A stretch of 64,000 nucleotides of DNA from Bradyrhizobium diazoefficiens (GCF_018131015.1 NZ_JAFCJJ010000016.1:92354-156353), one strand, 5' to 3'. Counted from the stretch's first letter, positions 51,170 through 63,283 are shown. Notes: generated by a model from the sequence alone, not told the origin. Program-made: numbers and translations.

Positions 51170-51580
51170 ATGACCGAACAAGCCGACACCGAGCCGCAGG
51201 GCGATCTCTGCATCCGCACGCTGGCGATGCCCGCCGACACCAACGCCAATGGCGACATCTTTGGCGGCTGGCTGCTCAGCCAGATGGACGTCGGCGGCGG
51301 CGTCTTTGTGACCAAGCTCGCGAAGTCGCGCACGGTGACGGTTGCGATCGAGGCGATGAATTTCCGCAAGGCCGTCTATGTCGGCGATCTCGTCTCGGTC
51401 TACGCCAATCTCGTACGCGTCGGCCGCACGTCGATCACCGTTCACCTCGAGGCCTGGGCGCACCGTCGCGGGGAGCGGCATCCGTTCCTCGTCACCGACG
51501 GCAATTTTACCTACGTCTCGATCGACGATCACGGCCGCCCGCAGCCGATCAGCCGCAGCGACAAGCCGATCGCGACTTGA
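51170..51580 (+). CDS. Acyl-CoA thioesterase (YciA-like, hotdog fold)
   Basis: A 136-residue thioesterase. The active-site segment PADTNANGDIFGGWLLSQMDVGGGVF contains the conserved Asn and Asp of the YciA/BACH group, and VYANLVRVGRTSITVHLEAW the long central strand. It hydrolyses acyl-CoA esters in the cytoplasm, working as a homohexamer or tetramer in relatives. GAGAG precedes the ATG. Confidence 0.92.
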   Translation: MTEQADTEPQGDLCIRTLAMPADTNANGDIFGGWLLSQMDVGGGVFVTKLAKSRTVTVAIEAMNFRKAVYVGDLVSVYANLVRVGRTSITVHLEAWAHRRGERHPFLVTDGNFTYVSIDDHGRPQPISRSDKPIAT

Positions 51581-51804
51581 GCGCGCGCGACCTTGTGTCC
51601 CGGTTCACGAAGACGTGCGGCATTCGCAAAACGCGGCACGACTGAGTCAACGCGTCGCGGCTTTGCCAAGAACGGGTCACAAAACGGATGAGGTCCGGGC
51701 GTACTCAATCGCAGTGTCGATTCAGGGTGGAAACCGGCTGTTTTGCCCGAGGAACCTTTGGGCAGACATGCCGTTATTTGCCCGCACTGAGGAATCCACC
51801 GACC

Positions 51805-51996
51805 ATGCCGGACAGCTACATCATCGAAGTCAATTCCCAGACCGCGGGGATCGTCGTTCGCGGTTCGGGAGGTTACTGCTTCTTCGCCTCGTCCCACCGC
51901 TTCAACCGCCTCGAAGGCCAGCTCTTCCGCAACGCCCGCGAAGCCGAACGCGCGGCGCGCAAGCTGATGAACGGCGGCGAGAAGGAAGCTGCGTAA
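51805..51996 (+). CDS. Small conserved hypothetical protein
   Basis: The 63-residue protein MPDSYIIEVNSQTAGIVVRG ... FFASSHRFNRLEGQLFRNAREAERAARKLM has no signal peptide or membrane helix. The alternating N-terminal strands and basic helix suggest a compact folded domain. I recall similar short proteins in Bradyrhizobium, without known function. The ATG is chosen because upstream codons in this frame are arginine/cysteine-rich and unlike coding sequence. Confidence 0.6.
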   Translation: MPDSYIIEVNSQTAGIVVRGSGGYCFFASSHRFNRLEGQLFRNAREAERAARKLMNGGEKEAA

Positions 51997-52174
51997 CGGT
52001 CCTGTGATGTTCGGCACGCGCTGTGCGCGGGCCCGGAATTTTTTTCCGCATGCGCGGTTTGCCAATCTTTTGCCGCGGGCTTCCGCCACCTGACGGGGCG
52101 CACGATGGCGGCGCAGCCGGCGAGGCGGTATGATAAGTCTCGCGTGTATCACGCATCGGGGAAAGTACCGGACA

Positions 52175-52849
52175 ATGACTGAGGCGATCGGCAGGGCCTT
52201 GCTGTTCGATATCGACGGTACCCTCGCCAACACCGACCCGCTGCACCTGAAGGCGTTCAACCAGGTGCTCGGCCCCCGCGGCCATGTGTTCGATCACGCA
52301 CGCTTCGCCAGGGAGCTGCAGGGCTTTTCGAATGTTTCGATTGGCGAACGCTTCCTGGCCGAAGAGGCGCTCGAGCGGCGCGCCGAGATCCTTGGCGAGA
52401 AGGAGCAGCTCTTCCGCGATCTCGTCGCCGGGCAGATAGCGCCCCTGCGGGGCCTGATGGCGCTGCTCGACCGCGCGGACACGGCCGGCATTCCCATGGT
52501 CGCCGTGACCAATGCGCCGCGCCTCAATGCCGAATTGCTGCTCGACGGGCTCGGCATCACCGATCGCTTCCGGGCGATCGTGATCGGTGACGAGCTGCCG
52601 CACGGCAAGCCGCATCCGTTGCCCTACCAGGAGGGTCTGCGCTTCGTCGGCGCCAGCGCGGCAGCCTCGATCGCATTCGAGGATTCCCGCTCCGGCGTGC
52701 AATCGGCCATAGCGGCCGGCATTCCGACCGTCGGCATCCGCACCAGCCTCAGCCATGCTGACCTTGTCGGCGCCGGTGCGGCGAGTTCGGCGGCCGCATT
52801 CGACGATCCGGACCTGCTCGCGCGCCTCGCGACCGCCATGGCATGGTGA
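52175..52849 (+). CDS. HAD-superfamily phosphatase (beta-phosphoglucomutase-like subfamily)
   Basis: A 224-residue enzyme with the four HAD motifs: FDIDGTLAN (nucleophile Asp and acid Asp), VAVTNAP, the Lys in LPHGKPHP, and AFEDSRSGVQSA. A helical cap lies between motifs I and II. It probably dephosphorylates a small sugar or glycolate phosphate. It precedes glpR by 91 bases on the same strand, so a role with glycerol metabolism (for example dephosphorylating glycerol 3-phosphate) is possible but not shown. Confidence 0.88.
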   Translation: MTEAIGRALLFDIDGTLANTDPLHLKAFNQVLGPRGHVFDHARFARELQGFSNVSIGERFLAEEALERRAEILGEKEQLFRDLVAGQIAPLRGLMALLDRADTAGIPMVAVTNAPRLNAELLLDGLGITDRFRAIVIGDELPHGKPHPLPYQEGLRFVGASAAASIAFEDSRSGVQSAIAAGIPTVGIRTSLSHADLVGAGAASSAAAFDDPDLLARLATAMAW

Positions 52850-52940
52850 GGAGCTTCGTCCGTTAACCGTGATTGGCGCGCGCATTGACCGGCGGCGCGA
52901 ACCGCCGCACCATGCCTCACTCCCACCTGAGGCCGCCATC

Positions 52941-53777
52941 GTGACCGGACTGACCCATCGCCAAGCCGAAATCCTCAATACCGCGCGTGCCTCGGGCCGC
53001 GTCATGGTCGAGGAGCTCGCGCGCCGCTTCGAGGTCTCGGCGCAGACCATCCGCAAGGATCTCAACGATCTCTGCGAACGGCGCTCGCTGACCCGGATCC
53101 ATGGCGGCGCGATCATCGCCTCCGGCGTCGAAAACCTCGCCTATGAGGCGCGCCGCTTCGTCGCCGCCGAGGAGAAGAAGGCGATCGGGGCGGCGGCCGC
53201 GTCCTTGATCCCGAACGGCTGCTCGCTCTTCATCAACATCGGCACCACGACCGAGGAGGTCGCGAGCGCGCTGACCTCGCATGAGGACCTCCTCGTCATC
53301 ACCAACAACCTCAACGTTGCGATGCTGCTCTACCGCCATCCCCGCATCGAGGTGGTGGTGGCCGGCGGCACGGTGCGCCGCGCCGACGGCGCCGTGGTCG
53401 GCTCGACCGCGACGCAGCTGATCGGCCAGTTCAAGGTCGACTATGCCATCATCGGCGCCTCGGCCATCGACGAGGAGGGCGCGCTGCTCGACTTCGACTA
53501 TCGCGAGGTGCAGGTCGCCCAGGCCATCATCGCCAATGCCCGCAGCGTCATGCTGGTCGCGGACTCGACCAAGTTGAGGCGCAGCGCACCGGTGCGCATC
53601 GCCCATATCACCCAGATCCAGACCTTCGTGACCGACCAGGAACTGCCCGAGCGGCTCGCGATGATCTGTCACAGCAAGGGCATCGAGGTGGTCGAGGCGC
53701 TGCCGAAGGCTGGCGATATCGACGATGCGTCTCCGGACGCCGCGCCAGAGGCCGCTCCGGTCGTGCGGCTGCGCTAG
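52941..53777 (+). CDS. glpR: DeoR-family repressor GlpR
   Basis: A 278-residue regulator. The DeoR helix-turn-helix is in LTHRQAEILNTARASGRVMVEELARRFEVSAQTIRKDLNDLCERRSLTRIHGGA. The effector domain follows with INIGTTTEEVASAL, VITNNLNVAMLL, AGGTVRRADGAVVG, GASAIDEEGALLDFD and MLVADSTKLRRSA. In rhizobia GlpR represses the glp operon and is relieved by glycerol 3-phosphate. The GTG at 52941 follows GAGG by nine bases. The gene lies immediately upstream of the glp operon and of a candidate operator array. Confidence 0.9.
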   Translation: MTGLTHRQAEILNTARASGRVMVEELARRFEVSAQTIRKDLNDLCERRSLTRIHGGAIIASGVENLAYEARRFVAAEEKKAIGAAAASLIPNGCSLFINIGTTTEEVASALTSHEDLLVITNNLNVAMLLYRHPRIEVVVAGGTVRRADGAVVGSTATQLIGQFKVDYAIIGASAIDEEGALLDFDYREVQVAQAIIANARSVMLVADSTKLRRSAPVRIAHITQIQTFVTDQELPERLAMICHSKGIEVVEALPKAGDIDDASPDAAPEAAPVVRLR

Positions 53778-53930
53778 GTCGTGCTCGGGCCGCCTAGGAG
53801 GCCCTCCGCAATCCCTTCATAAGCAGCTGCCTGCCTCTCCTCGGGTCCGAAGGGGGCGGGCGCCTTCAACGCCGCGGCCAGACTGTTTCCCCTGCCGACG
53901 GCATGGATTTGCCCACGGAAATTGTCGCGG

Positions 53931-53988
53931 TTTCGCTTTCTTTCGCCTTGCTTTCGTTTTGCGTTCTGTTTTAATCCGAAAACGAAAG
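53931..53988. promoter_or_regulatory. Array of DeoR-type TTTCG half-sites before glpD
   Basis: Three direct copies of a TTTCG-led decamer start at 53931, 53941 and 53952. CTTTCGTTTT (53951-53960) is then mirrored exactly by AAAACGAAAG (53979-53988). The patch is AT-rich compared with its surroundings, and lies 41 bases before the glpD start. It is the probable binding region of GlpR. Confidence 0.65.
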
Positions 53989-54028
53989 TGAAATCGCCAA
54001 AGCGAACGGGCGATCGCCGGGGGAAGCG

Positions 54029-55570
54029 TTGGAGCGGATTTTCGACCTCGCCATCATCGGAGGCGGCGTTAACGGCTGTGGCATCGCGCGTGACGCGGTC
54101 GGCCGCGGCAACACCGTTTTCCTGTGTGAAATGAACGATTTGGCCAGCGGGACGTCGTCCTGGTCGACCAAGCTCGTGCATGGTGGCCTGCGCTATCTCG
54201 AATATTACGAGTTTCGCCTGGTCCGCGAGGCGCTGATCGAGCGCGAGGTCCTCTGGGGGATTGCGCCCCACATCATCCGTCCCCTTCGTTTCGTCTTGCC
54301 GCATCACGCGGGGCTTCGTCCGGCCTGGCTGCTGCGGCTCGGCCTTTTCCTCTACGACCATATCGGCGGCCGCCATCTGTTGCCGGCGACGCGCTCGGTC
54401 GATCTCCGGCGCGACGAGGTCGGCCGCCCGCTGATGGCGAACCGCTACAGCCGCGCCTTCGAATATTCCGACTGCTTCGTCGATGACGCCCGTCTCGTCG
54501 TGCTCAATGCGCGCGACGCCGCCGACAAGGGCGCGGAGATCCGCACCCGCACCCGCGCCACCGAGATCCGCCAGGACGGCGGCATCTGGACCGTCGGCAT
54601 GGTCAACACGCTGACCGGTGAACGCTCACAGATCCAGGCCCGCGCGCTGGTCAATGCCGGCGGCCCCTGGGTCGAGGACGTGCTCGGCCGCGGCGCCGGC
54701 GTCAACGCGAAGGCAAAAGTGCGGTTGGTGCAGGGCTCGCACATCGTCGTGAAGAAGCTCTACGACCACGACCGCGCCTACATGTTCCAGAACGCGGACG
54801 GCCGCATCATCTTCGTCATTCCCTATCAGGACGATTTCACGCTGATCGGCACCACCGACCGCGACTATGACGGCGATCCGTCCAAGGTGAAGGCGACGGC
54901 CGAGGAGGTCAGCTATCTCTGCGCGGCCGCAAGCGAGTATCTCGCCAGGCCGGTGACGCCGGAGGACGTGGTCTGGACCTATTCCGGCGTGCGTCCGCTC
55001 TATGACGACGGCGCCAGTGAAGCCAAGGCCGCGACCCGCGACTATGTGTTCGAGCTCGACACGCCCGGCGGCGCGCCGCTGCTGTCGATCTATGGCGGCA
55101 AGATCACGACCTATCGCCGGCTCGCCGAGGAGGCGCTGGAGCGGCTCGCGCCCTGGCTTCGTAGCGCGAAAGCGCGCGAGGGCTGGACCGGCAAATGGCC
55201 GCTGCCCGGCGGCGACATGGACGTGTCGGCGATCGACGGCCTGATCGCAGAGCTCCAGCGCGGCTATCCCTTCCTCGGCCACGAGCACGCGCGCCGCCTC
55301 GCACGCGCCTATGGCACCCGCGCCATCAAGCTGCTGGGCGATGCAAAATCGGCCGCCGATCTCGGCCAGGCCTTTGGCGCGACGCTGACCGAGCGCGAGG
55401 TCCGCTACCTCATGGACAATGAATGGGCGGTGACCGCCGACGATATCGTCTGGCGCCGCTCCAAGCTCGGCCTGCGACTATCTGCCGACCAGATCGCCGC
55501 GCTGAACGACTGGATGGCAACCCACGGTCTGCCGCAAAGTCCCCTGCTGGAAGCAGGAGGACGCTCATGA
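54029..55570 (+). CDS. glpD: Aerobic glycerol-3-phosphate dehydrogenase
   Basis: A 513-residue FAD enzyme of the inner membrane face that oxidises glycerol 3-phosphate to dihydroxyacetone phosphate and passes electrons to quinone. The FAD motif DLAIIGGGVNGCGIARDAVGRG is at the start, followed by DLASGTSSWSTKLVHGGLRYLE, the family signature. DRDYDGDPSKV and IYGGKITTYRRLAEEAL are conserved later blocks. The TTG at 54029 is preceded by GGGGGAA. Its stop overlaps the next ATG, so it heads a tightly coupled operon. Confidence 0.95.
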   Translation: MERIFDLAIIGGGVNGCGIARDAVGRGNTVFLCEMNDLASGTSSWSTKLVHGGLRYLEYYEFRLVREALIEREVLWGIAPHIIRPLRFVLPHHAGLRPAWLLRLGLFLYDHIGGRHLLPATRSVDLRRDEVGRPLMANRYSRAFEYSDCFVDDARLVVLNARDAADKGAEIRTRTRATEIRQDGGIWTVGMVNTLTGERSQIQARALVNAGGPWVEDVLGRGAGVNAKAKVRLVQGSHIVVKKLYDHDRAYMFQNADGRIIFVIPYQDDFTLIGTTDRDYDGDPSKVKATAEEVSYLCAAASEYLARPVTPEDVVWTYSGVRPLYDDGASEAKAATRDYVFELDTPGGAPLLSIYGGKITTYRRLAEEALERLAPWLRSAKAREGWTGKWPLPGGDMDVSAIDGLIAELQRGYPFLGHEHARRLARAYGTRAIKLLGDAKSAADLGQAFGATLTEREVRYLMDNEWAVTADDIVWRRSKLGLRLSADQIAALNDWMATHGLPQSPLLEAGGRS

Positions 55571-56646
55571 GCGTGACGCTCGACCACGTGACCCGGACCG
55601 TCGACGGGATCCCGCACATCCGCGACGTCTCGCTGACCCTCGAGAGCGGCACGCTCAACGTGCTGCTCGGACCGACGCTGTCGGGCAAGACCTCGATCAT
55701 GCGCTTGCTCGCGGGCCTCGACAAGCCGACCACGGGCAAGGTGCTGGTCAATGGCAAGGACGTCACCGGCGCCGACGTGCGCCAGCGTTCGGTCGCGATG
55801 GTCTATCAGCAGTTCATCAACTATCCCTCGCTGACGGTCTTTGAGAACATCGCTTCGCCCCTGCGCGTGCAGGGCAAGCCGCGCGAGGAAATCGACAAGC
55901 GCGTGGCGGAAGCGGCAAGGCTGCTGCGGCTCGAGCCGTTCCTGAAGCGCACGCCGCTCCAGCTTTCCGGCGGCCAGCAGCAGCGCACCGCGATCGCACG
56001 CGCGCTGGTCAAGGGCGCCGACCTCGTGCTGCTCGACGAGCCGCTCGCCAACCTCGACTACAAGCTCCGCGAGGAGCTGCGCACCGAACTGCCGCGCATC
56101 TTCGAGGCCTCCGGCGCGATCTTCGTCTACGCCACCACAGAGCCGACCGAAGCGCTCCTGCTCGGCGGCAACACGATCTGCATGTGGGAAGGCCAGGCGC
56201 TTCAGATGGGCTGGACCGCCAACGTCTACCACCGGCCGCAGACGCTGCGCGTCGCGCAGGTGTTTTCCGATCCGCCGCTGAACCTCGTCGGTATCGAGAA
56301 GAAGAACGGCACCGTCCAATATGCCGGCGGCACGTCCTCGCCCGCCACGGGCCTCTATTCGTCGCTCGCTGACGGTGCCTACCGCGTCGGCTTTCGCGCC
56401 CATCAGCTTGGACTCGCCAATGGTGAGGCCGACCGACACGCCTTCCATGCCACGGTGACGGTGACCGAGATCACCGGCTCGGAGAGTTTTGTGCACCTGA
56501 CCCGCGACGGATCGAACTGGGTTGCGGTGCTGCACGGCGTGCACGAGTTCGAGCCTGGCCAGACCATCGATGCCGTGCTCGATCCGAATGATGTTTTCGT
56601 CTTTGATGCCGCCGACCACCTGGTCGCGGCACCCGGCAGTTCCTGA
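55567..56646 (+). CDS. glpS: Glycerol ABC transporter ATP-binding protein GlpS
   Basis: A 359-residue ATPase of the CUT1-like group. Walker A is GPTLSGKTS, with Thr-Leu replacing the usual Ser-Gly. Q-loop VYQQFINYPSL, signature LSGGQQQR, Walker B LVLLDEPLANLD. The D-loop is followed by ATTEPTEALLL, which lacks the usual switch histidine (T instead of H). The C-terminal OB-type regulatory domain starts near residue 235. The ATG overlaps the glpD stop by four bases. It should pair with GlpT, whose signature motif is degenerate. Confidence 0.92.
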   Translation: MSVTLDHVTRTVDGIPHIRDVSLTLESGTLNVLLGPTLSGKTSIMRLLAGLDKPTTGKVLVNGKDVTGADVRQRSVAMVYQQFINYPSLTVFENIASPLRVQGKPREEIDKRVAEAARLLRLEPFLKRTPLQLSGGQQQRTAIARALVKGADLVLLDEPLANLDYKLREELRTELPRIFEASGAIFVYATTEPTEALLLGGNTICMWEGQALQMGWTANVYHRPQTLRVAQVFSDPPLNLVGIEKKNGTVQYAGGTSSPATGLYSSLADGAYRVGFRAHQLGLANGEADRHAFHATVTVTEITGSESFVHLTRDGSNWVAVLHGVHEFEPGQTIDAVLDPNDVFVFDAADHLVAAPGSS

Positions 56647-56658
56647 GGGAGATGCGCC

Positions 56659-59524
<2,866 letters not shown>

Positions 59525-59535
59525 GGAGGCAGCCG

Positions 59536-59865
59536 GTGGAAAGCATCGCATGGATGGCCTGGACGCTGCCGACGGCGATCTTCTTCGTCGCGCTCGCCTG
59601 CACGCTTCTGGTGATGACATGGCTTGCCGCGGCCTATCCCGAGGCCGAGCGCGTCGGCGTGCTGCGGATTCCGACCACGCGCGGCGATCGCCTGTTCATC
59701 TCGCTGATATCTGCGGCCGTCATCCATTTGCTCTGGATCGGCTTTTTCGGCACCGACGCGATCGCCACGCTGCCGATCGGCGAGGATGGTTTTGAGATTT
59801 CGAGCCTGTGGCTCGCAAGCGGGATTTCGCTGGTCACGGCCGTGTTCATTTTTCGCACGGTCTGA
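59536..59865 (+). CDS. glpU: Small membrane protein GlpU (DUF2160)
   Basis: The 109-residue protein has three hydrophobic segments (LPTAIFFVALACTLLVMTWLAA, LFISLISAAVIHLLWIGFF, LWLASGISLVTAVFIF) and a conserved polar loop YPEAERVGVLRIPTTRGDR. It matches the DUF2160 protein found in rhizobial glycerol operons, where it is thought to assist the transporter. The GTG start has GGGAGG at good spacing. Confidence 0.9.
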   Translation: MESIAWMAWTLPTAIFFVALACTLLVMTWLAAAYPEAERVGVLRIPTTRGDRLFISLISAAVIHLLWIGFFGTDAIATLPIGEDGFEISSLWLASGISLVTAVFIFRTV

Positions 59866-59943
59866 AGCTCGCGAAGGGACGGCCAGATCCGGGGCCAACC
59901 CCGGGCCTGTATAAAAGGTTTGTCGCTGCAACGGAGGAACATC

Positions 59944-61740
59944 ATGCGACAGTTTAGGGGAAGGAGACGTCCATTGACCAAGAGCAGCTTTCTGACGATG
60001 TCCAGCGCCGCCGCGATTCTGGCGGTGTCGTTTGCCACCTCGGCGCCGGTCCGCGCCGCCGACGATGCCACGATCCAGAAGTGGATCGCGGAATTCCAGC
60101 CATCGACCTTGTCGAAGGACGACCAGAAGAAGGAGCTGGAGTGGTTCGCCAAGGCCGCCGAGCCGTTCAAGGGCATGGAGATCAACGTCGTCTCCGAGAC
60201 GATCACGACTCACGAATACGAGTCGCAGACGCTCGCTAAGGCGTTCTCCGAGCTGACCGGCATCAAGCTCAAGCACGACATCATCCAGGAAGGTGACGTC
60301 GTCGAGAAGCTGCAGACCCAGATGCAGTCCGGCAAGAACGTCTATGACGGCTGGATCAACGATTCGGACCTGATCGGAACGCACTTCCGCTACAACCAGA
60401 CCATTGCGCTGTCGGACTACATGACCGGCGAGGGCAAGGACGTCACCGATCCCATGCTCGACGTCAACGACTTCATCGGAAAGTCGTTCGGCACGGCGCC
60501 GGACGGCAAGCTCTACCAGCTCCCCGACCAGCAGTTCGCGAACCTCTACTGGTTCCGCTACGACTGGTTCACCAACCCCGACTACAAGGCCAAGTTCAAG
60601 GCCAAGTACGGCTACGAGCTCGGCGTGCCCGTGAACTGGTCTGCCTATGAGGACATCGCCGAGTTCTTCACCAACGACATCAAGGAAATCAACGGCGTCA
60701 AGGTCTACGGCCATATGGACTATGGCAAGAAGGACCCCTCGCTCGGATGGCGTTTCACCGACGCCTGGCTGTCGATGGCCGGCAACGGTGACAAGGGCAT
60801 CCCGAACGGCCTGCCGGTCGACGAGTGGGGCATCCGCATGGAAGGCTGCCGTCCGGTCGGCTCGAGCGTCGAGCGCGGCGGCGACACTAACGGCCCCGCT
60901 TCGGTCTACGCCATCACGAAGTACCTCGACTGGCTGAAGAAGTATGCTCCGCCGCAGGCTCAGGGCATGACCTTCTCCGAGTCGGGTCCGGTGCCCGCGC
61001 AGGGCAACATCGCCCAGCAGATCTTCTGGTACACCGCCTTCACCGCCGACATGGTGAAGCCGGGCATCGCCGTGATGAACGCGGACGGTACGCCGAAGTG
61101 GCGTATGGCCCCGTCGCCGCACGGTTCGTACTGGAAGGACGGCATGAAGCTCGGCTACCAGGACGCCGGCTCGGCGACGCTGCTGAAGTCGACCCCGGCT
61201 GACCGCCGCAAGGCGGCCTGGCTTTATCTGCAGTTCATCGTCTCCAAGTCGGTGAGCCTGAAGAAGAGCCATGTCGGTCTCACCTTCATCCGTGAATCCG
61301 ACATCTGGGACAAGTCGTTCACCGAGCGTGCGCCGAAGCTCGGCGGCCTGATCGAGTTCTACCGCTCGCCCGCGCGCGTGCAGTGGACCCCGACCGGCAA
61401 CAACGTGCCCGACTATCCGAAGCTCGCGCAGCTCTGGTGGCAGAACATCGGTGATGCGTCGTCCGGCACGAAGACGCCGCAAGCCGCAATGGATGCGCTT
61501 GCTGCGGCCCAGGACTCCGTGATGGAGCGTCTGGAGAAGTCGGGCGTGCAGGGTGCCTGCGGTCCGAAGCTGCACAAGAAGGAGTCGGCCGAGTACTGGT
61601 TCGCCAAGGCCCAGAAGGACGGCACCATCGCCCCGCAGCGCAAGCTCGCCAACGAGAAGCCGAAGGGCGAGACGGTCGACTACGACACGCTGATCAAGTC
61701 GTGGCCGGCCACCCCGCCCAAGCGCGCGGAAGCGAAGTAA
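59944..61740 (+). CDS. glpV: Glycerol-binding periplasmic protein GlpV
   Basis: A 598-residue extracellular solute-binding protein, the operon's last gene. The signal peptide (FLTMSSAAAILAVSFATSAPVRAA) is followed by a type-1 binding-protein fold with LPDQQFANLYWFRYDWFTNPDYK and WRFTDAWLSMAGNGD. It delivers glycerol to GlpPQ. Two starts are plausible: the ATG at 59944 with GGAGG, and a TTG at 59974 with its own AAGGAG seven bases before; the latter gives a more typical signal peptide. A strong terminator follows. Confidence 0.93.
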   Translation: MRQFRGRRRPLTKSSFLTMSSAAAILAVSFATSAPVRAADDATIQKWIAEFQPSTLSKDDQKKELEWFAKAAEPFKGMEINVVSETITTHEYESQTLAKAFSELTGIKLKHDIIQEGDVVEKLQTQMQSGKNVYDGWINDSDLIGTHFRYNQTIALSDYMTGEGKDVTDPMLDVNDFIGKSFGTAPDGKLYQLPDQQFANLYWFRYDWFTNPDYKAKFKAKYGYELGVPVNWSAYEDIAEFFTNDIKEINGVKVYGHMDYGKKDPSLGWRFTDAWLSMAGNGDKGIPNGLPVDEWGIRMEGCRPVGSSVERGGDTNGPASVYAITKYLDWLKKYAPPQAQGMTFSESGPVPAQGNIAQQIFWYTAFTADMVKPGIAVMNADGTPKWRMAPSPHGSYWKDGMKLGYQDAGSATLLKSTPADRRKAAWLYLQFIVSKSVSLKKSHVGLTFIRESDIWDKSFTERAPKLGGLIEFYRSPARVQWTPTGNNVPDYPKLAQLWWQNIGDASSGTKTPQAAMDALAAAQDSVMERLEKSGVQGACGPKLHKKESAEYWFAKAQKDGTIAPQRKLANEKPKGETVDYDTLIKSWPATPPKRAEAK

Positions 61741-61750
61741 GGATCTCGTG

Positions 61751-61800
61751 TCCCGGACGCGGTGCAGCGCTCCTTCAGCGGTGCACCGCAGAGCCGGGAC
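61751..61800. repeat. Small palindromic repeat TCCCGG ... CCGGGA
   Basis: GCGGTGCA and TGCACCGC, enclosed by TCCCGG and CCGGGA, form a nested inverted repeat just after the glpV stop. Confidence 0.55.
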
Positions 61801-61814
61801 CCACTCAAACCAAA

Positions 61815-61839
61815 GGCCGGGAGCGATCCCGGCCTTTTT
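61815..61839 (+). terminator. Intrinsic terminator of the glp operon
   Basis: GGCCGGGA pairs with TCCCGGCC around GCGA and is followed directly by TTTTT. It lies 75 bases after glpV. Confidence 0.85.
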
Positions 61840-61872
61840 CTTTCCTGCGAGTTCATCGCGCTGTTTCCACGC

Positions 61873-61982
61873 CGTCATTGCGAGCGGAGCGAATCCAGTC
61901 TTGCTGCGGAGACATTCTGGATTGCTTCGTCGCCAGCGCAAAATTGCTCCGCAATTTTGTCGCGGGCTCCTCGCAATGACGG
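61873..61982. repeat. Palindromic intergenic repeat (CTGGATTGCTTCG type), copy 2
   Basis: CGTCATTGCGAG at the left end and CTCGCAATGACGG at the right are inverted arms, with inner GCAAAATTGC pairing GCAATTTTG. It shares the CTGGATTGCTTCG core with the element at 46385-46490. Confidence 0.7.
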
Positions 61983-62004
61983 AGGATGGAGCGACGGCGT
62001 CGCC

Positions 62005-63105
62005 TTACTCCGCCGGCTCGGCCGCCAGCGTCGGGTAATCCGTATATCCCTTCGCGCCGCCGCCGTAGAACGTGTTCTTGTCCCAGTCGTTCAGCGCCGC
62101 GCCCTGCTTCAGTCGCTCGACCAAATCGGGGTTGGAGATGAACGGCTTGCCGAACGCGATCAAATCGGCCGCTCCCGCGTCGAGCACCTTGGTTGCCAGA
62201 TCGAAATCGTAGCCGTTGTTGGCGACGTAGGCGCCGGCAAAGCGCTTGCGCAGGCTCGCATAGTTGAACGGCGCGAAGTCGCGCGGGCCGCCGGTGGCGC
62301 CCTCGACGACGTGGAGATAGACGAGGTTCAGCGCGTTGAGGCCGTCGACGATGTGGTCGAACAGGGCTTGCGGGTTCGAATCCGAGATGTCGTTGGCCGG
62401 CGTCACCGGCGAGATGCGGATGCCGGTGCGGTCGGCGCCGGCCTCAGCCGCAACCGCCTTCGCGACCTCGAGCATCAGCCGCGCGCGGTTCTCGATTCCG
62501 CCGCCATAGGCGTCAGTCCGCTTGTTGGCGCCGTCCTTGGCGAACTGGTCGAGCAGATAGCCGTTGGCGCCGTGGATCTCGACGCCGTCGAAGCCGGCCT
62601 CCAGCGCATTGCGCGTGGCGCGCTTGAAGTCGTCGATGATGCCGGGAATTTCGGAGAGCTCGAGCGCGCGCGGCTCGGAAATATCGGCGAAGGTGCCGTT
62701 CACGAAGGTCTTGCCCTTGGCGCGGAGCGCGCTCGGCGCCACCGGGGCTGCGCCATTGGCCTGCAGGTCGACATGCGAGACGCGGCCGACATGCCAGATC
62801 TGGATGAAGATCTTGCCGCCGCGCTCATGGACGCGGTCGGTAACCTTGCGCCAGCCCGCGACCTGGTCCTTGCTGTAGATGCCGGGGGTGTCCTGGTAGC
62901 CCTGGCCCTGCTGCGAGATCTGGCTCGCTTCGGTGATCAGCAGGCCTGCGGAGGCGCGCTGGCTATAATAGTCGGCGGCGAGCGGGCTCGGCACGAAGGT
63001 GCCGGGTGCCGCGCGGTTGCGCGTCAGCGGCGCCATCACCAGGCGATTGGCCAGTGTGATCGGGCCGAGCTTGTAGGTCTCGAACAATTTGGTCGGATGG
63101 CTCAT
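62005..63105 (-). CDS. Old-yellow-enzyme family alkene reductase (NemA-like)
   Basis: A 366-residue FMN TIM-barrel enzyme. FETYKLGPITLANRLVMAPLTRNRA is the N-terminal FMN segment, IQIWHVGRVSH and EIHGANGYLLDQF carry the substrate-binding residues, and IAFGKPFISNPDL the C-terminal phosphate loop. Such enzymes reduce the C=C bond of enones, maleimides or nitro compounds with NADPH. It is preceded by hairpins that end the DUF1993 gene. Confidence 0.92.
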   Translation of the reverse strand: MSHPTKLFETYKLGPITLANRLVMAPLTRNRAAPGTFVPSPLAADYYSQRASAGLLITEASQISQQGQGYQDTPGIYSKDQVAGWRKVTDRVHERGGKIFIQIWHVGRVSHVDLQANGAAPVAPSALRAKGKTFVNGTFADISEPRALELSEIPGIIDDFKRATRNALEAGFDGVEIHGANGYLLDQFAKDGANKRTDAYGGGIENRARLMLEVAKAVAAEAGADRTGIRISPVTPANDISDSNPQALFDHIVDGLNALNLVYLHVVEGATGGPRDFAPFNYASLRKRFAGAYVANNGYDFDLATKVLDAGAADLIAFGKPFISNPDLVERLKQGAALNDWDKNTFYGGGAKGYTDYPTLAAEPAE

Positions 63106-63193
63106 TGGAGATTCCCAGACGGTGAAAGGTCAGCAACACTTGTGCATCGCCACAATCAGCGCAAGGGATGAGCCATACGGAAACTGCAGGCGA

Positions 63194-63266
63194 GCTACGC
63201 GGCACGGCCCGCGTAGCAGAATTCATCCGCAACTTCTGCGGCGGCAGCAAAATTCTGCTGCCGCCG
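63194..63266. terminator. Two hairpins between DUF1993 and reductase genes
   Basis: GCTACGCG pairs with CGCGTAGC at 63194-63217, and CGGCGGCAGCA with TGCTGCCGCCG at 63239-63266 (perfect 11-base stem, loop AAATTC). They lie downstream of DUF1993 on its strand and could end its transcript, although there is no T tract. Confidence 0.4.
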
Positions 63267-63283
63267 CCGTGCGAATTGACAAG

